This document shows, one piece after another, positions 33,063 through 43,662 of a stretch of 64,000 nucleotides of DNA. The stretch's first letter is position 1. Each line of letters opens with the position of its first letter. Source of the DNA: Thiomonas sp. FB-Cd (GTDB lineage: Bacteria > Pseudomonadota > Gammaproteobacteria > Burkholderiales > Burkholderiaceae_C); assembly GCF_000733775.1 (NCBI RefSeq), contig NZ_JPOE01000002.1, forward strand, positions 496,001-560,000, given 5' to 3'. Position numbers and translations under genes: made by a program. A model generated the notes under the pieces. It was not told where the DNA came from, ran no database searches, and saw only the letters and a list, made by a program, of their open reading frames with translations.

Positions 33063-35216
33063 ATGGCCGCGCCCGTGATCGAACTCCGGGACGTTTCACG
33101 CGTCTATCGCGTGGGCGACACGGAGGTGCGCGCACTCGATGGCGTGAATCTTTTGATCGAACGTGGTGAGTTCGTCGCCATCATGGGTTCGTCGGGCTCC
33201 GGAAAATCGACGCTGATGCACGTGTGCGGATGCCTCGATCGTCCTACGGGCGGCCAATACCTGCTTGAGGGTGTGGACGCCGTGCGTCTGAGCGAAACGG
33301 AACTCGCGCGCATCCGCAGTGAGCGCATCGGTTTCGTGTTCCAGAGCTTTAACCTGCTCGCACGCACAAGCGCCATCGAGAATGTTGCCCTGCCACTGTT
33401 CTACGCGGCATCCGGCCCCGCGCGGCGGTCGGAGCGCGTGGCCCGTGCACGGGAGTCGCTCCAGACGCTAGGCCTGAGCGGACGCGAAGACAACACTCCT
33501 AGCCAACTCTCGGGTGGACAGCAGCAACGCGTGGCCATTGCCCGTGCGCTCATCAATCGTCCCAGCCTTTTGCTGGCGGATGAACCCACTGGAAACCTCG
33601 ACACGCGAACCTCCCACGAGATCATGCAGACACTGCGCGCTCTCAATCGGCAGCAAGCAGTCACCGTGCTGCTGGTGACCCACGAGCGCGATATTGCCGA
33701 CTATGCGGATCGTGTCGTCACCATGCGCGATGGCAAGATCATTTCTGATGAACGCAATGTGGCTCCAGCCGGCGGTGGGTTGGCCCCAAGTGTTGCGGAA
33801 ATCTCGGCAAGCGGGGCCAACCCCACCGCAGGTGGACTCGCCGACACGCTGCGCAAGACGCCGTCCCTGGGCTTCACCACCATGATTCTGGCAGCTGCCG
33901 CGCAGGCGATCGTCCGCAACAAGATGCGCTCAGCGTTGACCATGCTGGGCGTTTTCATTGGGGTGGCCGCACTCATCGCGATGGTCGCCGTGGGGCAGGG
34001 GGCTAATGCCGCTGTACGCAAGCAAATCGAAAGCCTCGGCACTAACTTGCTGGTTGTCATTCCTGGGGCGACCACCAGTAGCGGAGCGCGCGCCGGATCG
34101 GGCAGTGCCTCGACGTTGACAGTGACTGATGCTCAGGCTCTGCGCCGAGATGACCCAGCAGTGGACCAGATCGCCTACATGATCCGGCAAGCTAGCCAAG
34201 TGCAGTACGGGGGACAGAATTGGTCGACAGTGATCCAGGGCGTTACACCCAGCTACCTGCCGATGACGAACTGGCAGATCGCGGCAGGCCGCACACTGGA
34301 GCGCACCGACGAGACAGGCGCGTCCATGGTTGCAGTGATCGGCAACACTGTTTATCGCCAGTTATTCCGTCCCTACGAGAACCCCATCGGCGCCCATATC
34401 CTGATCAAGGGGCGCAGCCTGCAAGTTGTGGGATTGCTGGTGTCAAAGGGCCAGACTCCCTTCGGGCAGGACCAGGATGATTTGGTGATGATCCCCTTCA
34501 CGACTGCGCAGCAAAAGGTATTGGGCGTCGCCGCACCGAGCCAGGCGCAAAACCTGGCAACAACGACGATATCGGGTGCGAGTGTGCCGGTCAATACGAC
34601 GGCATCGGCATTCCCCGCACCGCCTAATCCCTACAACATCCCACCACGCCTCGCCGGATACGTGAACACTATCTTTGTGCAGGCCACGGGCGCTGGACAG
34701 GTTTCGGCTGCACTGACGCAGGTTCGCGAGACATTGATGCGTCGCCACCGGATTGGACCGGGCGCCACACCCGATTTCTCCGTGCGCAACCTTAGCCAAA
34801 TCGCGCAGACTGCCGAAAGTTCATCCAGGATTATGGCGCTGCTGCTGGCCGTGGTGGCATCGATTTCCCTGATCGTGGGCGGCATTGGGATCATGAACAT
34901 TCTGCTTGTCTCAGTGACCGAGCGCACACGCGAGATCGGCCTGCGCATGGCGATCGGTGCCAGGCGCGTGCATGTGCTGCTGCAGTTCCTAGCCGAAGCG
35001 GTGTTCGTGAGTGTCACTGGGGGAGTGGCCGGCATCGTCTTTGGCATCGCAGTCTCAGCGCTTGTCTCGGCTGTGGCGCACTGGCCCATACTGCTTTCGC
35101 CCGGTGCCATCGCAGGGGGGTTTGTGTTTTCGGCCGCGGTCGGCATTTTCTTCGGCTATTACCCGGCGCGCAAGGCCTCACGTCTGAACCCAATCGAGGC
35201 CCTTCGTTATGAATAA
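33063..35216 (+). CDS. macB: MacB-type ABC exporter, fused ATPase and permease
   Basis: MacB is the inner-membrane ATPase of a tripartite efflux pump. The 717-residue protein has an N-terminal ABC domain: Walker A GSSGSGKS, signature [15 protein letters not shown], Walker [14 protein letters not shown] linker of about 60 residues leads to a four-helix MacB permease with a large periplasmic domain: TM1 near [20 protein letters not shown], and TM2-4 in the last ~150 residues, including [20 protein letters not shown]. The C-terminal motif [17 protein letters not shown] is the FtsX-type ending. It overlaps the outer-membrane factor gene by 8 bases. Confidence 0.93.
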   Translation: MAAPVIELRDVSRVYRVGDTEVRALDGVNLLIERGEFVAIMGSSGSGKSTLMHVCGCLDRPTGGQYLLEGVDAVRLSETELARIRSERIGFVFQSFNLLARTSAIENVALPLFYAASGPARRSERVARARESLQTLGLSGREDNTPSQLSGGQQQRVAIARALINRPSLLLADEPTGNLDTRTSHEIMQTLRALNRQQAVTVLLVTHERDIADYADRVVTMRDGKIISDERNVAPAGGGLAPSVAEISASGANPTAGGLADTLRKTPSLGFTTMILAAAAQAIVRNKMRSALTMLGVFIGVAALIAMVAVGQGANAAVRKQIESLGTNLLVVIPGATTSSGARAGSGSASTLTVTDAQALRRDDPAVDQIAYMIRQASQVQYGGQNWSTVIQGVTPSYLPMTNWQIAAGRTLERTDETGASMVAVIGNTVYRQLFRPYENPIGAHILIKGRSLQVVGLLVSKGQTPFGQDQDDLVMIPFTTAQQKVLGVAAPSQAQNLATTTISGASVPVNTTASAFPAPPNPYNIPPRLAGYVNTIFVQATGAGQVSAALTQVRETLMRRHRIGPGATPDFSVRNLSQIAQTAESSSRIMALLLAVVASISLIVGGIGIMNILLVSVTERTREIGLRMAIGARRVHVLLQFLAEAVFVSVTGGVAGIVFGIAVSALVSAVAHWPILLSPGAIAGGFVFSAAVGIFFGYYPARKASRLNPIEALRYE

Positions 35217-36654
35217 GCTGCGCAAAGGACTGTGGGCAGTGCTGGGTACGCTGGGATTGACCGCTTGCGCTGTCGGCCCAGACTTTAAGGCGCCTCCGGC
35301 ACCGACGCAAAAGGCCTACACAGCGCGGCCGGTCACGCTTTCGCAGGCTGGCACGGCTCTTCCGGAGCAAAGCCTGACTATCGGCGCAACGGTTTCCACG
35401 CAGTGGTGGCGTCAATTTAAGTCTTCCACGCTTGATACAACCGTGGCGCTGGCTGTAAGCGATAGCCCGACGCTCGAGCAGGCTCGCGCTACGCTCGCTC
35501 AGGCGCAGCAGTCCTTGCGTGCGGCGCAGGCAGCCTTGTATCCGCAGTTCGATCTCGGGGCAGGCGTCAGCCGTGCCCGCTCACCTGCAGCTAATGGCTC
35601 CGGCAGCAGTGACCTGTTCAGCGTTGGTCCACTCGTGAGCTACAACGTTGATGGTTTCGGCGGCACACGGCGGCTCATTGAGGAGCAAAGCGCGGTCGCC
35701 GATGTGCAGCGAGCGCAGCTCGCTGCTGCACGCCTCGCTCTAACCGGAAACGTCGTGGCTCAAGCTATCGGTATCGCTGCAGCGCGCGACCAAACAGCGG
35801 CCGTCGAGGCAGTGTTAGCGGTCGACCAGCAAAACGTTGAGCTGGTGCGGCTGTCGGTGCAGTCGGGAATTGCCGCCGCAGCTGATCTCGTCGCGGCACA
35901 AAGCCAGCTCGCCGCTGACGAAACCCTGCTTCCGCCGCTGCGGCAGCAGCGCGCTGCTGCCGAGCACGCGCTGGCGATGCTGGTCGGCCGTTCCGCCGCG
36001 ACTTGGACGGTTCCGCAATTCGGCTTCGAAACGCTCATCTTGCCCGCGAATCTTCCGGTTGTGGTCCCTTCTGCTTTGGTTCGTGTGCGCCCCGATATCC
36101 GCGCTGCCGAAGCGCAGTTGCACGTGGCCAGCGCGGCCATCGGCGTCGCCACGGCAGCGCTGTATCCGCAGATTTCCCTATCGGCATCGTGGACGCAGCA
36201 GGCGGCGACGATGGGCGCGTTGTTTGATGGAACCAACGGTTTATGGGCTGTGGCGGCGAGTCTGACGGCGCCGATCTTCCATGGCGGTGCCCTCAGAGCG
36301 CAGCAGCAGGCTGCGATCGATGCTTTCAATGCGCAACTTGCCGCATATCGCCAGACCGTGCTTGTGGCGTTTAACCAAGTGGCCGATGTCATGCAGGCTC
36401 TCGAGCATGACGCACAGCTGATTGCTGCACAGCGCAGGTCGCTCGACGCCGCATCCGAGTCATTGCGTCTAGCGCGTGACAGCTACGCTGCAGGCGCAGG
36501 AAGCTTTCTTCAGGTGCTTGCCGCGCAGCGCATCTATCAACAGGCACGATTAGGGTACGCCCGCGCCATCAGCCAACGCTACATCGATACGGCACTGTTT
36601 TTCGCGGCCATGGGAGGCGGGGCTGCCCAGCCTCCAGCGAGCCCCCCCGATTAA
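35209..36654 (+). CDS. outer-membrane efflux lipoprotein, NodT/TolC family
   Basis: This 481-residue protein forms the outer-membrane exit duct. It begins with a lipoprotein signal: hydrophobic core and lipobox LTAC (Cys near residue 20), then VGPDFKAPPAPTQKAY typical of the NodT subfamily. Two OEP repeats follow, with long heptad-rich helices (SPTLEQARATLAQAQQSLRA; ATAALYPQISLSASW). The gene begins inside the end of macB, completing the adaptor-ATPase-channel operon at 31.9-36.7 kb. Confidence 0.9.
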   Translation: MNKLRKGLWAVLGTLGLTACAVGPDFKAPPAPTQKAYTARPVTLSQAGTALPEQSLTIGATVSTQWWRQFKSSTLDTTVALAVSDSPTLEQARATLAQAQQSLRAAQAALYPQFDLGAGVSRARSPAANGSGSSDLFSVGPLVSYNVDGFGGTRRLIEEQSAVADVQRAQLAAARLALTGNVVAQAIGIAAARDQTAAVEAVLAVDQQNVELVRLSVQSGIAAAADLVAAQSQLAADETLLPPLRQQRAAAEHALAMLVGRSAATWTVPQFGFETLILPANLPVVVPSALVRVRPDIRAAEAQLHVASAAIGVATAALYPQISLSASWTQQAATMGALFDGTNGLWAVAASLTAPIFHGGALRAQQQAAIDAFNAQLAAYRQTVLVAFNQVADVMQALEHDAQLIAAQRRSLDAASESLRLARDSYAAGAGSFLQVLAAQRIYQQARLGYARAISQRYIDTALFFAAMGGGAAQPPASPPD

Positions 36655-36889
36655 ATGGTTTGCCGGGGCGGCGCTTCGATCCCCGGACACGCCCCAAGTG
36701 CACCGCCGCTGCGGACGTTTGCCGCCTGCCGAAGATATGCCAGCGACCGTCCCCGGCCAAATGCTTCAATCTGCGCATGGGCTGCGCGTGTGCGGAGGCT
36801 GTTTGATCGCTTCGGGGCCTCGGCGAAGAGCCTCACCTTGCTTGGCGGCGATGGGTGGGGAAGGCATCGGATTCGTAGACAGCGAAAAC

Positions 36890-39800
36890 TTAAAGAGCAG
36901 CCTGTGCAAGCAACGCGGCATTGCCACCCGCTGCAGCGGTGTTGACCGTGACAGTCTGTTCGCTGCAAAAGCGCAGGAGATAGTGCGGGCCACCGGCTTT
37001 GGGGCCTGTGCCTGAGAGGCCTTCACCGCCGAAGGGTTGGACGCCGACCACGGCACCGATCATGTTGCGGTTGACATAGACGTTGCCGCAACGTGCGCGC
37101 GTGGCGATGCGCTGGGCGCGACCGTCAATGCGCGTTTGCACGCCCAGCGTGAGGCCGTAACCCAGTTCGTTGATCGCATCGACGAGTGCGTCGAGCGTGC
37201 CGGCCTTCCAGCGCACCACCTGCAGCACGGGCCCGAAGATTTCATCGCGCGCTTGAGCGACGTCAGTAATTTCGAACAGCGCAGGTGCGACGAAGTGCAG
37301 ATTGCGCCCAGGAGGCTGAGCACATGGTGAGAGGGCAGACTCTGTGCACTGCAAACTCAGGGCGCCGGCTTCGGGCTTTGCGTTTGCCACAGGGGTTGCG
37401 CTGCTCGCGGCGAGGAATTCAGTGGGCCATGGGGTCGTGGCAATCAGTCGCGCTTCGCGTTGCAAGCGCTGGGTGTGTGCACGCAAACCTTCCCACGCCT
37501 CGGCGTCAATCACGGGCGGGACATCGGTGGCCAGATCGCAAGCCGGGCCGATGCGTAATTCGGTCATGGCTCCAGCGAGCATGTCCAGCATCGCGTCGGC
37601 CACGTCGTCCTGCACGCACAGCAAGCGCAGAGCGGAGCAACGCTGGCCGGCGCTACGGAATGCGGAGCTCACGACGGCATCGACGACCTGCTCGGGCAAG
37701 GCGGTGGAATCGACGATCATGGCGTTGACCCCTCCCGTTTCCGCGATCAGCGGGATGATGGGACCCGACTTCGCCGCCAGGGTGCGATTGATGATCCGAG
37801 CCACGGCCGTGGAACCGGTGAAGGCCACGCCAGCGGCGAGGGGGTGGCCGACGAGTGCCGCGCCGATCGTCTCGCCGGGGCCATGCAGCAGGGCGAGCAC
37901 GGCGTACGGCAGGCCGGCCTCGAACAAAAGATTGACAAACGCTTGCGCGCAGGCGGGTGTCTGCTCGGCTGGCTTGGCGGCCACAGTGTTGCCGGCGGCC
38001 AGTGCTGCAAGCACCTGACCGGCGAAGATGGCCAGCGGGAAATTCCAAGGGCTGATGCACACGAAGGCTCCGCGTCCGCGGCTGCGCAGCTTGTCACTCT
38101 CCCCAGTGGGTCCGGGCAGGACCTGCTCGGCCAGGAGATGGCGCCCCTGCAGCGCGTAGTAGCGGCAGTAGTCAATTGCCTCTCGAACCTCCGACAAGGC
38201 ATCGGCCACGGTCTTGTGCGCTTCGCGCATCATTAACGCGATGAAGGCATCGCGGCGCTGCTCGAGCAGATCCGCAGCGCGTAGCAAGATAGCACAACGC
38301 TCGCTCAGTGGCGTGGCATCCCATGCCGGAAACGCCGCATGCAAAGCGAGCATCGTCTGCTCGACCGCTTGCGGCGTGGCCTCGGCCACAGAAGGCAAGG
38401 GAAGGGCGCGCGCCGCCGCAAGCACGGGCTCGCGCGCAGGTGCATCGGCAATGTCAAAGCCCAATGGGTTAAGGCGTCGTTCGCCATGCAACAGACCGTA
38501 CAACTCACGCGGAGAGGGAAGCGACGCACGCTCAGCTAACCACAGCGGATCCTGGAGCAATTCCTGCGCAGGCACGGACGTATCGGCCAGCAGATGCACG
38601 AACGACGTGTTGGCGCCGTTCTCAAGCAGACGGCGTACCAGGTAGGCAAGCAAGTCGCGATGTTCGCCGACCGGTGCGTAGACGCGACAGCGCAGCGTCG
38701 CATTCTTCAGCACTTCGCGGTAGATGCCTTCACCCATGCCGTGCAGCCGCTGCAACTCGAAGCGGGCTTGTGGACGCTGCGAAGCCAAGTTCAGCACCGC
38801 AGCGATGGTGCTGGCGTTATGGGTGGCGAATTGCGGGTACAGGGGTGCATCAACGGCAGCGGCCGCGTCCAGCATGATTTGAGCGCATGCGAGATAGCAC
38901 GCATCGGTGTGGTGCTTGTGCGTGAACACCGGGTAGCCCCCGAGGCCAAGCTCTTGGGCGCGTTTAATTTCGGCGTCCCAATACGCGCCCTTGACCAAAC
39001 GCACCATCAGGCGCATGCGGCGCGCGCGGGCGATGGCCACCACGGCCTTCACCGTCTCTGGCGCCCGCGTCTGATAGGCCTGAACGGCGAGGCCCAGCCC
39101 GCCCCAATGGGCTGTTGTCGGATCAGCAGCGAGGCGCTCGGCCAAGGCGTCGAGTAGGTCGAGGTGCAATTCCAGGCGCTCACTTTCTTCTGCATCGAGC
39201 GTGAGGTTGACGTCCGCAGCGGCGGCCTCGCGCGCCAAGGACTCGACCACCGGGACCAGTTCGGCAAATACGCGCTCGCGTTGAGTCTCCTCGAAGCGCG
39301 GGTGCAGAGCCGAGAGCTTGATGGACATGCCGTCACGCAATTCGGGTCCGCCGGGCGTTTGTTGCTTGGCCAGCGTGGCCAGTGTGGCCCGGTACGACGC
39401 GATATAGCGTGCGGCGTCCTGCGCCGTGCGTGCGCCCTCGCCGAGCATGTCATAGGAGAAGGTAAGGTTCGGTTGTTCACGCCGCATGGCCAGCGCGCGC
39501 TTGGCGGCGTGATCGAGCGTCTCCCCCAGCACGAACTGTTTGCCGAGCAAAGCGATGGCGCGCACTGCAGCAGCCACCACCGTGCCCGCGCCCAGGCGCG
39601 CAATGAGGCTGCGTGTGGCCGCATCGTCCTCGGGGAGCAATCGTCGCGAGAAGCCAAGCAGGCGCCCCGACAAAGCCTTGAGCGTGGAGTTGGTGTCGTC
39701 TTTCTCGAACTTGGCCTGTCCCAATTGATCGGCCGCGAGCAAGGCTGCCGTTCCGGTATCGGGCACACGCAGCAGCGCTTCGGCTAGGCGCATCAGCGCC

Positions 39801-40039
39801 AGCCCCTCGCTGCTGGCGATCGGGTATTCGCGCAGCAGCGATTCCAGCGCCCAGAACGGTGCCGGATGGGTGCGTACCGCCACCACCCATGGTTCAGCGG
39901 CCGCCATCGCGCTTGCCCAGTCGAAAGCGGCAAGGGTTTCGAGCAGCTGGCGGACAACTTCATTCTCATCGCGGACCGGGGCAGGCAGGCGGGGTGGAGC
40001 AGACGTGAGCGGGGTCGCGGTTGCAGTGGGAGTGTTCAT
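36890..40039 (-). CDS. putA: bifunctional proline dehydrogenase / glutamate-semialdehyde dehydrogenase PutA
   Basis: PutA oxidises proline to glutamate in two steps: FAD-dependent proline dehydrogenase, then NAD-dependent P5C dehydrogenase. The 1049-residue protein has the PRODH barrel in the first half (KLSALHPRFEETQRERV; LMVRLVKGAYWDAEIKRAQE; HGMGEGIYREV). The aldehyde dehydrogenase half has FVCISPWNFPLAIFAGQV, general-base Glu in LIAETGGVNAM, and catalytic Cys in SAGQRCSALRLL near residue 800. The N-terminus lacks the ribbon-helix-helix repressor domain of enteric PutA, so it is a non-regulatory type. The 5' side is ~125 bases from the divergent or tandem liv genes. Confidence 0.96.
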   Translation of the reverse strand: MNTPTATATPLTSAPPRLPAPVRDENEVVRQLLETLAAFDWASAMAAAEPWVVAVRTHPAPFWALESLLREYPIASSEGLALMRLAEALLRVPDTGTAALLAADQLGQAKFEKDDTNSTLKALSGRLLGFSRRLLPEDDAATRSLIARLGAGTVVAAAVRAIALLGKQFVLGETLDHAAKRALAMRREQPNLTFSYDMLGEGARTAQDAARYIASYRATLATLAKQQTPGGPELRDGMSIKLSALHPRFEETQRERVFAELVPVVESLAREAAAADVNLTLDAEESERLELHLDLLDALAERLAADPTTAHWGGLGLAVQAYQTRAPETVKAVVAIARARRMRLMVRLVKGAYWDAEIKRAQELGLGGYPVFTHKHHTDACYLACAQIMLDAAAAVDAPLYPQFATHNASTIAAVLNLASQRPQARFELQRLHGMGEGIYREVLKNATLRCRVYAPVGEHRDLLAYLVRRLLENGANTSFVHLLADTSVPAQELLQDPLWLAERASLPSPRELYGLLHGERRLNPLGFDIADAPAREPVLAAARALPLPSVAEATPQAVEQTMLALHAAFPAWDATPLSERCAILLRAADLLEQRRDAFIALMMREAHKTVADALSEVREAIDYCRYYALQGRHLLAEQVLPGPTGESDKLRSRGRGAFVCISPWNFPLAIFAGQVLAALAAGNTVAAKPAEQTPACAQAFVNLLFEAGLPYAVLALLHGPGETIGAALVGHPLAAGVAFTGSTAVARIINRTLAAKSGPIIPLIAETGGVNAMIVDSTALPEQVVDAVVSSAFRSAGQRCSALRLLCVQDDVADAMLDMLAGAMTELRIGPACDLATDVPPVIDAEAWEGLRAHTQRLQREARLIATTPWPTEFLAASSATPVANAKPEAGALSLQCTESALSPCAQPPGRNLHFVAPALFEITDVAQARDEIFGPVLQVVRWKAGTLDALVDAINELGYGLTLGVQTRIDGRAQRIATRARCGNVYVNRNMIGAVVGVQPFGGEGLSGTGPKAGGPHYLLRFCSEQTVTVNTAAAGGNAALLAQAAL

Positions 40040-40165
40040 ATAGTCGGAGCAGTGGATTTGCGTTTGAGGTGAAGTGGGCAGGCACGCAGCGGCGATGGTT
40101 GCATCAGGCGGCTGAGGTGTGCGCGCGACGTGCTTGCATGGCTATCGGATCGCCTTCGCGGCTGA

Positions 40166-40909
40166 TTACACTGCCTGCGGCGCGGGCGCCGCGGCAGCAG
40201 ATTCCTTGCCGAGGTAAGTCGCCTGCACGTCTGGAGACTGCAGGAGCGCCTGCGCGCTGCCTTCCAACATGATGCGGCCGGTTTCAAGGACATAGCCGCG
40301 ATCGGCCAATTTCAACGCCATACGGGCGTTCTGTTCCACCAGCAGCACAGTCATGCCTTGTTCGCGGATCTGCCGTAGCGAACGAAAGATGTCACGCACA
40401 ATGATCGGGGCGAGGCCAAGGCTGGGTTCGTCAAGCAAAAGCAGCTTGGGCTTGGCCATCAACGCACGTCCGATGGCGAGCATCTGCTGCTCACCGCCGG
40501 ACAGGGTGCCGGCAAACTGTCTGCTGCGTTCTTGGAGACGAGGAAACATCAGCAAGACCTGGGCAAGGCTCTGAGCGACTTCACCGGGAGGGCGCGTATA
40601 GCCACCAAGCATCAGATTTTCGGAAACGGTTAACGTGGGAAACACGCGCCTGCCTTCGGGGACCTGTGAAATGCCGAGGCGCACGATGCTGTTGGCGCCA
40701 AGCCGCGCAATGCTTTGTCCACGAAAGCGCAGGTCGCCGGAGTGCGGACGCAATAGGCCGCTAATGCTGCGCATCAGCGTGGTCTTGCCCGCGCCGTTGG
40801 ACCCCAGTAGCGTCACAATTTCGCCCTCGGCCACACTCAGGCTCACGCCCTTGAGCGCCTGGATGTGGCCGTACCGCACATCCAGGTTGTCAATGTCGAG
40901 AAACCTCAC
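40166..40909 (-). CDS. livF: branched-chain amino acid ABC transporter ATPase, LivF type
   Basis: This 247-residue ATPase is the second nucleotide-binding subunit of a Liv-type importer. It has Walker A GSNGAGKTT, signature LSGGEQQMLAIGRAL and Walker B LLLDEPSLGLAP, with the LivF-typical QVPEGRRVFPTLTV segment. It starts 4 bases inside the end of livG. The operon reads livK-livH-livM-livG-livF on the minus strand. Confidence 0.94.
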   Translation of the reverse strand: MRFLDIDNLDVRYGHIQALKGVSLSVAEGEIVTLLGSNGAGKTTLMRSISGLLRPHSGDLRFRGQSIARLGANSIVRLGISQVPEGRRVFPTLTVSENLMLGGYTRPPGEVAQSLAQVLLMFPRLQERSRQFAGTLSGGEQQMLAIGRALMAKPKLLLLDEPSLGLAPIIVRDIFRSLRQIREQGMTVLLVEQNARMALKLADRGYVLETGRIMLEGSAQALLQSPDVQATYLGKESAAAAPAPQAV

Positions 40910-41730
40910 GCTTCACCCCCTGCGATTTCAAGTGCCGGCGGGACGCTCGCGTCCGCATCCTCATCTTCATCCTTGCCCAAATACGCCTCGATGACTTCAG
41001 GATGGTTGCGGATGGCCTCAGGCGTGCCTTCAGCGATCTTGCGCCCAAAATTAATGCAGACGATACGGTCGGTCACGTTCATCACCACGTTCATGTCGTG
41101 TTCCACGAGCAAGACACTGATGCCTTGGTCACGCACGGCAAGGATGGTGCGATTGAGTGCCGCTGACTCCTGGTCGTTGAGACCGGCAGCGGGCTCGTCC
41201 AGAATCATCAGCTTGGGCTTGGCAATCAGCGCCCTGGCCAGTTCCACGCGGCGCTGTAAGCCATAGGCCAGCGCAGCCACGTCCTCATGGGCTACGGAAT
41301 CGAGTTCCAGTCGTGTCAAAAGCTCCATGGCCTTCGCGCGTAGTTCCACCTCCTCGCGGCGTTGTGAGGGCGTGCCCAGCAATCCTTGCCACCAATGTTG
41401 GTGGGTCTGAAGGTGCATGCCCGCCAGCACATTCACCAGCACGCTCTGGCCGTAAAAAAGACGAATGGTTTGAAACGTGCGGAAAATTCCCGCACGAGCG
41501 ACTCGATGCGGTGCCCACCCTGTGATGTCCGTGCCCTCGAGCGCAATCCGGCCTTCAGTGGGCCTGTAAACCCCAGTGATCAGATTGAAGACAGTGGTTT
41601 TGCCTGCTCCGTTCGGCCCAATCAGTCCGAACACCTCGCCGTGTTCAACGGCGAAACTCAAGTCCGCAACTGCTTGCAAACCACCAAAGCGGATACCAAT
41701 GCCCTCCAACGTCAAAAGCGCCGCGCTCAT
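40906..41730 (-). CDS. livG: branched-chain amino acid ABC transporter ATPase, LivG type
   Basis: The 274-residue product has Walker [10 protein letters not shown], a LivG-type insert ([20 protein letters not shown]), a signature region [15 protein letters not shown] where the LSGGQ is replaced by AYGLQ as usual for LivG, and Walker [13 protein letters not shown]. The C-terminal ~20 residues are an acidic tail ([12 protein letters not shown]), longer than usual. ATGA overlaps couple it to livM before and livF after. Confidence 0.93.
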   Translation of the reverse strand: MSAALLTLEGIGIRFGGLQAVADLSFAVEHGEVFGLIGPNGAGKTTVFNLITGVYRPTEGRIALEGTDITGWAPHRVARAGIFRTFQTIRLFYGQSVLVNVLAGMHLQTHQHWWQGLLGTPSQRREEVELRAKAMELLTRLELDSVAHEDVAALAYGLQRRVELARALIAKPKLMILDEPAAGLNDQESAALNRTILAVRDQGISVLLVEHDMNVVMNVTDRIVCINFGRKIAEGTPEAIRNHPEVIEAYLGKDEDEDADASVPPALEIAGGEA

Positions 41731-42674
41731 TGCTGCAGCTCCTTACGCTGGCTCCGGGGCCAGATCCCTTGCGGGCGTAGAACCATGACCACGACCATCG
41801 CGATGCCAAACACGAAGTAGCGGTATTGGGCAAAGCCACGGAAGGCCTGCGGCACCACGAACATTAATGCCGTTCCCAGCAGAACGCCCGGAATTGAACC
41901 TTGTCCACCCACCAGAACAATCGCGAATAAGGTTACCGATTCCGTAAAAACAAAAGCGCCTGGACTGACCGCGGCCATCAGCGCCGCGAACAATGTGCCG
42001 CCGAACCCAGCAAGCGCTGCGCCCAGCGCGAATGCCAGAACCCGGTAGGCGCGCGCGTCCACGCCCATTGTGGTTGCAGCTAGCTGGTCATGCTTGATGT
42101 AGTACAGCGTACGACCCAGATGCGAACGGTCGAGATTCCGGATGAGCAGCAACACCGCTGCGAAGGCCAGCCAATCGAGCCAGAATTGGGCGTTCTGGCT
42201 TCCGATTTGCCAACCGAAAAGACTGGGGACGCCGATGCCGAAGATGCCATCCGCACCGCCCGTCATTCCAGCTACGTTATTGTTCAGAGCGAGGATGAAA
42301 ATGGCATTGAAACCGATGGTGGCCACGAGCAGATAGTCGCCACGCAGTTTGGCGATCGGCGCGGCAAGGACGGCGCCTACCAGCGCTGCGGCAACCACGG
42401 CCAGGGGCCAAGTTGCAAAGACCGGCCAGTTGAATTGCGTGTTGAGAATCGCGGTAACGTAAGCGCCGACGCCAAAATACACCGCATGCCCCATGTCGAA
42501 CATGCCGGCGCGGCCAAGCACGATGTCCTGGCTCAACGCGACAATGGCATACACGGCAAAAAGCGACGCGATGAACACCCAGGTTTGGTTCAGCAGGAGC
42601 GGCACCATAAGGCCGCCAACCCAGAGTGCAGCGCCAACCCAGGGGTGGCGCAGAATTGCCAGCATTTTCTTCAT
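41727..42674 (-). CDS. livM: branched-chain amino acid ABC transporter permease, LivM type
   Basis: A 315-residue inner-membrane protein with about nine helices. LivM landmarks are [29 protein letters not shown] and, later, [15 protein letters not shown]. It is coupled on both sides by 4-base ATGA overlaps. Together with LivH it forms the channel. Confidence 0.92.
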   Translation of the reverse strand: MKKMLAILRHPWVGAALWVGGLMVPLLLNQTWVFIASLFAVYAIVALSQDIVLGRAGMFDMGHAVYFGVGAYVTAILNTQFNWPVFATWPLAVVAAALVGAVLAAPIAKLRGDYLLVATIGFNAIFILALNNNVAGMTGGADGIFGIGVPSLFGWQIGSQNAQFWLDWLAFAAVLLLIRNLDRSHLGRTLYYIKHDQLAATTMGVDARAYRVLAFALGAALAGFGGTLFAALMAAVSPGAFVFTESVTLFAIVLVGGQGSIPGVLLGTALMFVVPQAFRGFAQYRYFVFGIAMVVVMVLRPQGIWPRSQRKELQQ

Positions 42675-43576
42675 ACTTTCTCCGCCACGCGTTCGCCCAA
42701 GAGCCCAGACGGCCTAATGAGCAAAATGCCTATGAGGAGCCCAAACGTGATGGCCTCCTGCCAGGAACTGGAGACGAAGCCTGCAGCGAAGGCGTTGAAC
42801 AATCCCAGCAACACTCCTCCGAGCATTGCGCCTGGAATGTTCCCTATACCTCCAATGATGGCCGCAATAAAGGCATTCAAGCCGTAGGTCCAGCCCATTG
42901 TGAAATAGACCTGCCTGTAGTAGAGGCCGACAAACAGCCCGCCGACAGCGCCGATGGCTGGTCCGATCACGAACACGCTGGCAATCACCCGGTTGACGTT
43001 GATGCCCATCAACCGTGCTGCGTCCTGGTCGCTGGCCGCGGCACGCATCGCCGTTCCATAGCGCGTGTGATGCACAAACCAGTACAAAATGCCCATGAGA
43101 ATGGCAGAGCCGGCCATGATGAGAAGTTGCACAAGGTCGATGCGAGCCCCGCCTAGCGTCCAATGCATGGATGGAAGCAGGTTGTCGGGAAATACGCGCA
43201 ACTGGGGCCCCCAGATGAGCATGATGCCGTTTTCGATAAACAACGACGCCCCAAGCGCGGAAACCACGGCCGACAAGCGGTCCGCTTTGCGCAGGGGCCG
43301 GTAAGCCGTGAACTCAAGGAGCAACCCAGCGGCTCCTACCACCACCGCGGCCAAAATGAAGGCGGCACCGACCAAAAGCAGATGAGTCTGCCCGCTGCCA
43401 GCCCCGGATCCCAAGGCCACCAAGCCGATGTAGGCACCAAAAATGCACAGATCACCGTGTGCGAAATTAATCAGCCGCAGGACGCCGTAGACCATCGTGT
43501 AGCCCAGCGCGATGAGCGCGTAGATGCCACCGACGGTCAGGCCGTTAGCGAACTGCTGAAGCACTGTGCTCAGCAT
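42671..43576 (-). CDS. livH: branched-chain amino acid ABC transporter permease, LivH type
   Basis: From ATG 43576 (AAGGAG 8 bases upstream) the product is 301 residues. It begins LSTVLQQFANGLTVGGIYALIALGYTMVYGVLRLINFAHG, the classical LivH start, and ends [13 protein letters not shown]. It lies 86 bases after livK, with a strong hairpin in that gap. A longer frame upstream to 43615 is not supported. Confidence 0.94.
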   Translation of the reverse strand: MLSTVLQQFANGLTVGGIYALIALGYTMVYGVLRLINFAHGDLCIFGAYIGLVALGSGAGSGQTHLLLVGAAFILAAVVVGAAGLLLEFTAYRPLRKADRLSAVVSALGASLFIENGIMLIWGPQLRVFPDNLLPSMHWTLGGARIDLVQLLIMAGSAILMGILYWFVHHTRYGTAMRAAASDQDAARLMGINVNRVIASVFVIGPAIGAVGGLFVGLYYRQVYFTMGWTYGLNAFIAAIIGGIGNIPGAMLGGVLLGLFNAFAAGFVSSSWQEAITFGLLIGILLIRPSGLLGERVAEKV

Positions 43577-43610
43577 GAACCTGTCTCCTTGCCGAAACTC
43601 TTGACGGTCC

Positions 43611-43634
43611 GGCACGGGCCTCCAAGCCCGTGCC
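43611..43634 (-). repeat. hairpin between livK and livH
   Basis: A 9-bp perfect stem GGCACGGGC/GCCCGTGCC with loop CTCCAA lies in the gap after the binding-protein gene. No T-run follows. Such hairpins commonly protect the upstream mRNA and give more binding protein than permease. Confidence 0.7.
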
Positions 43635-43662
43635 GCCGCGCCCTGTTCCGGGCGTGCCTTGC

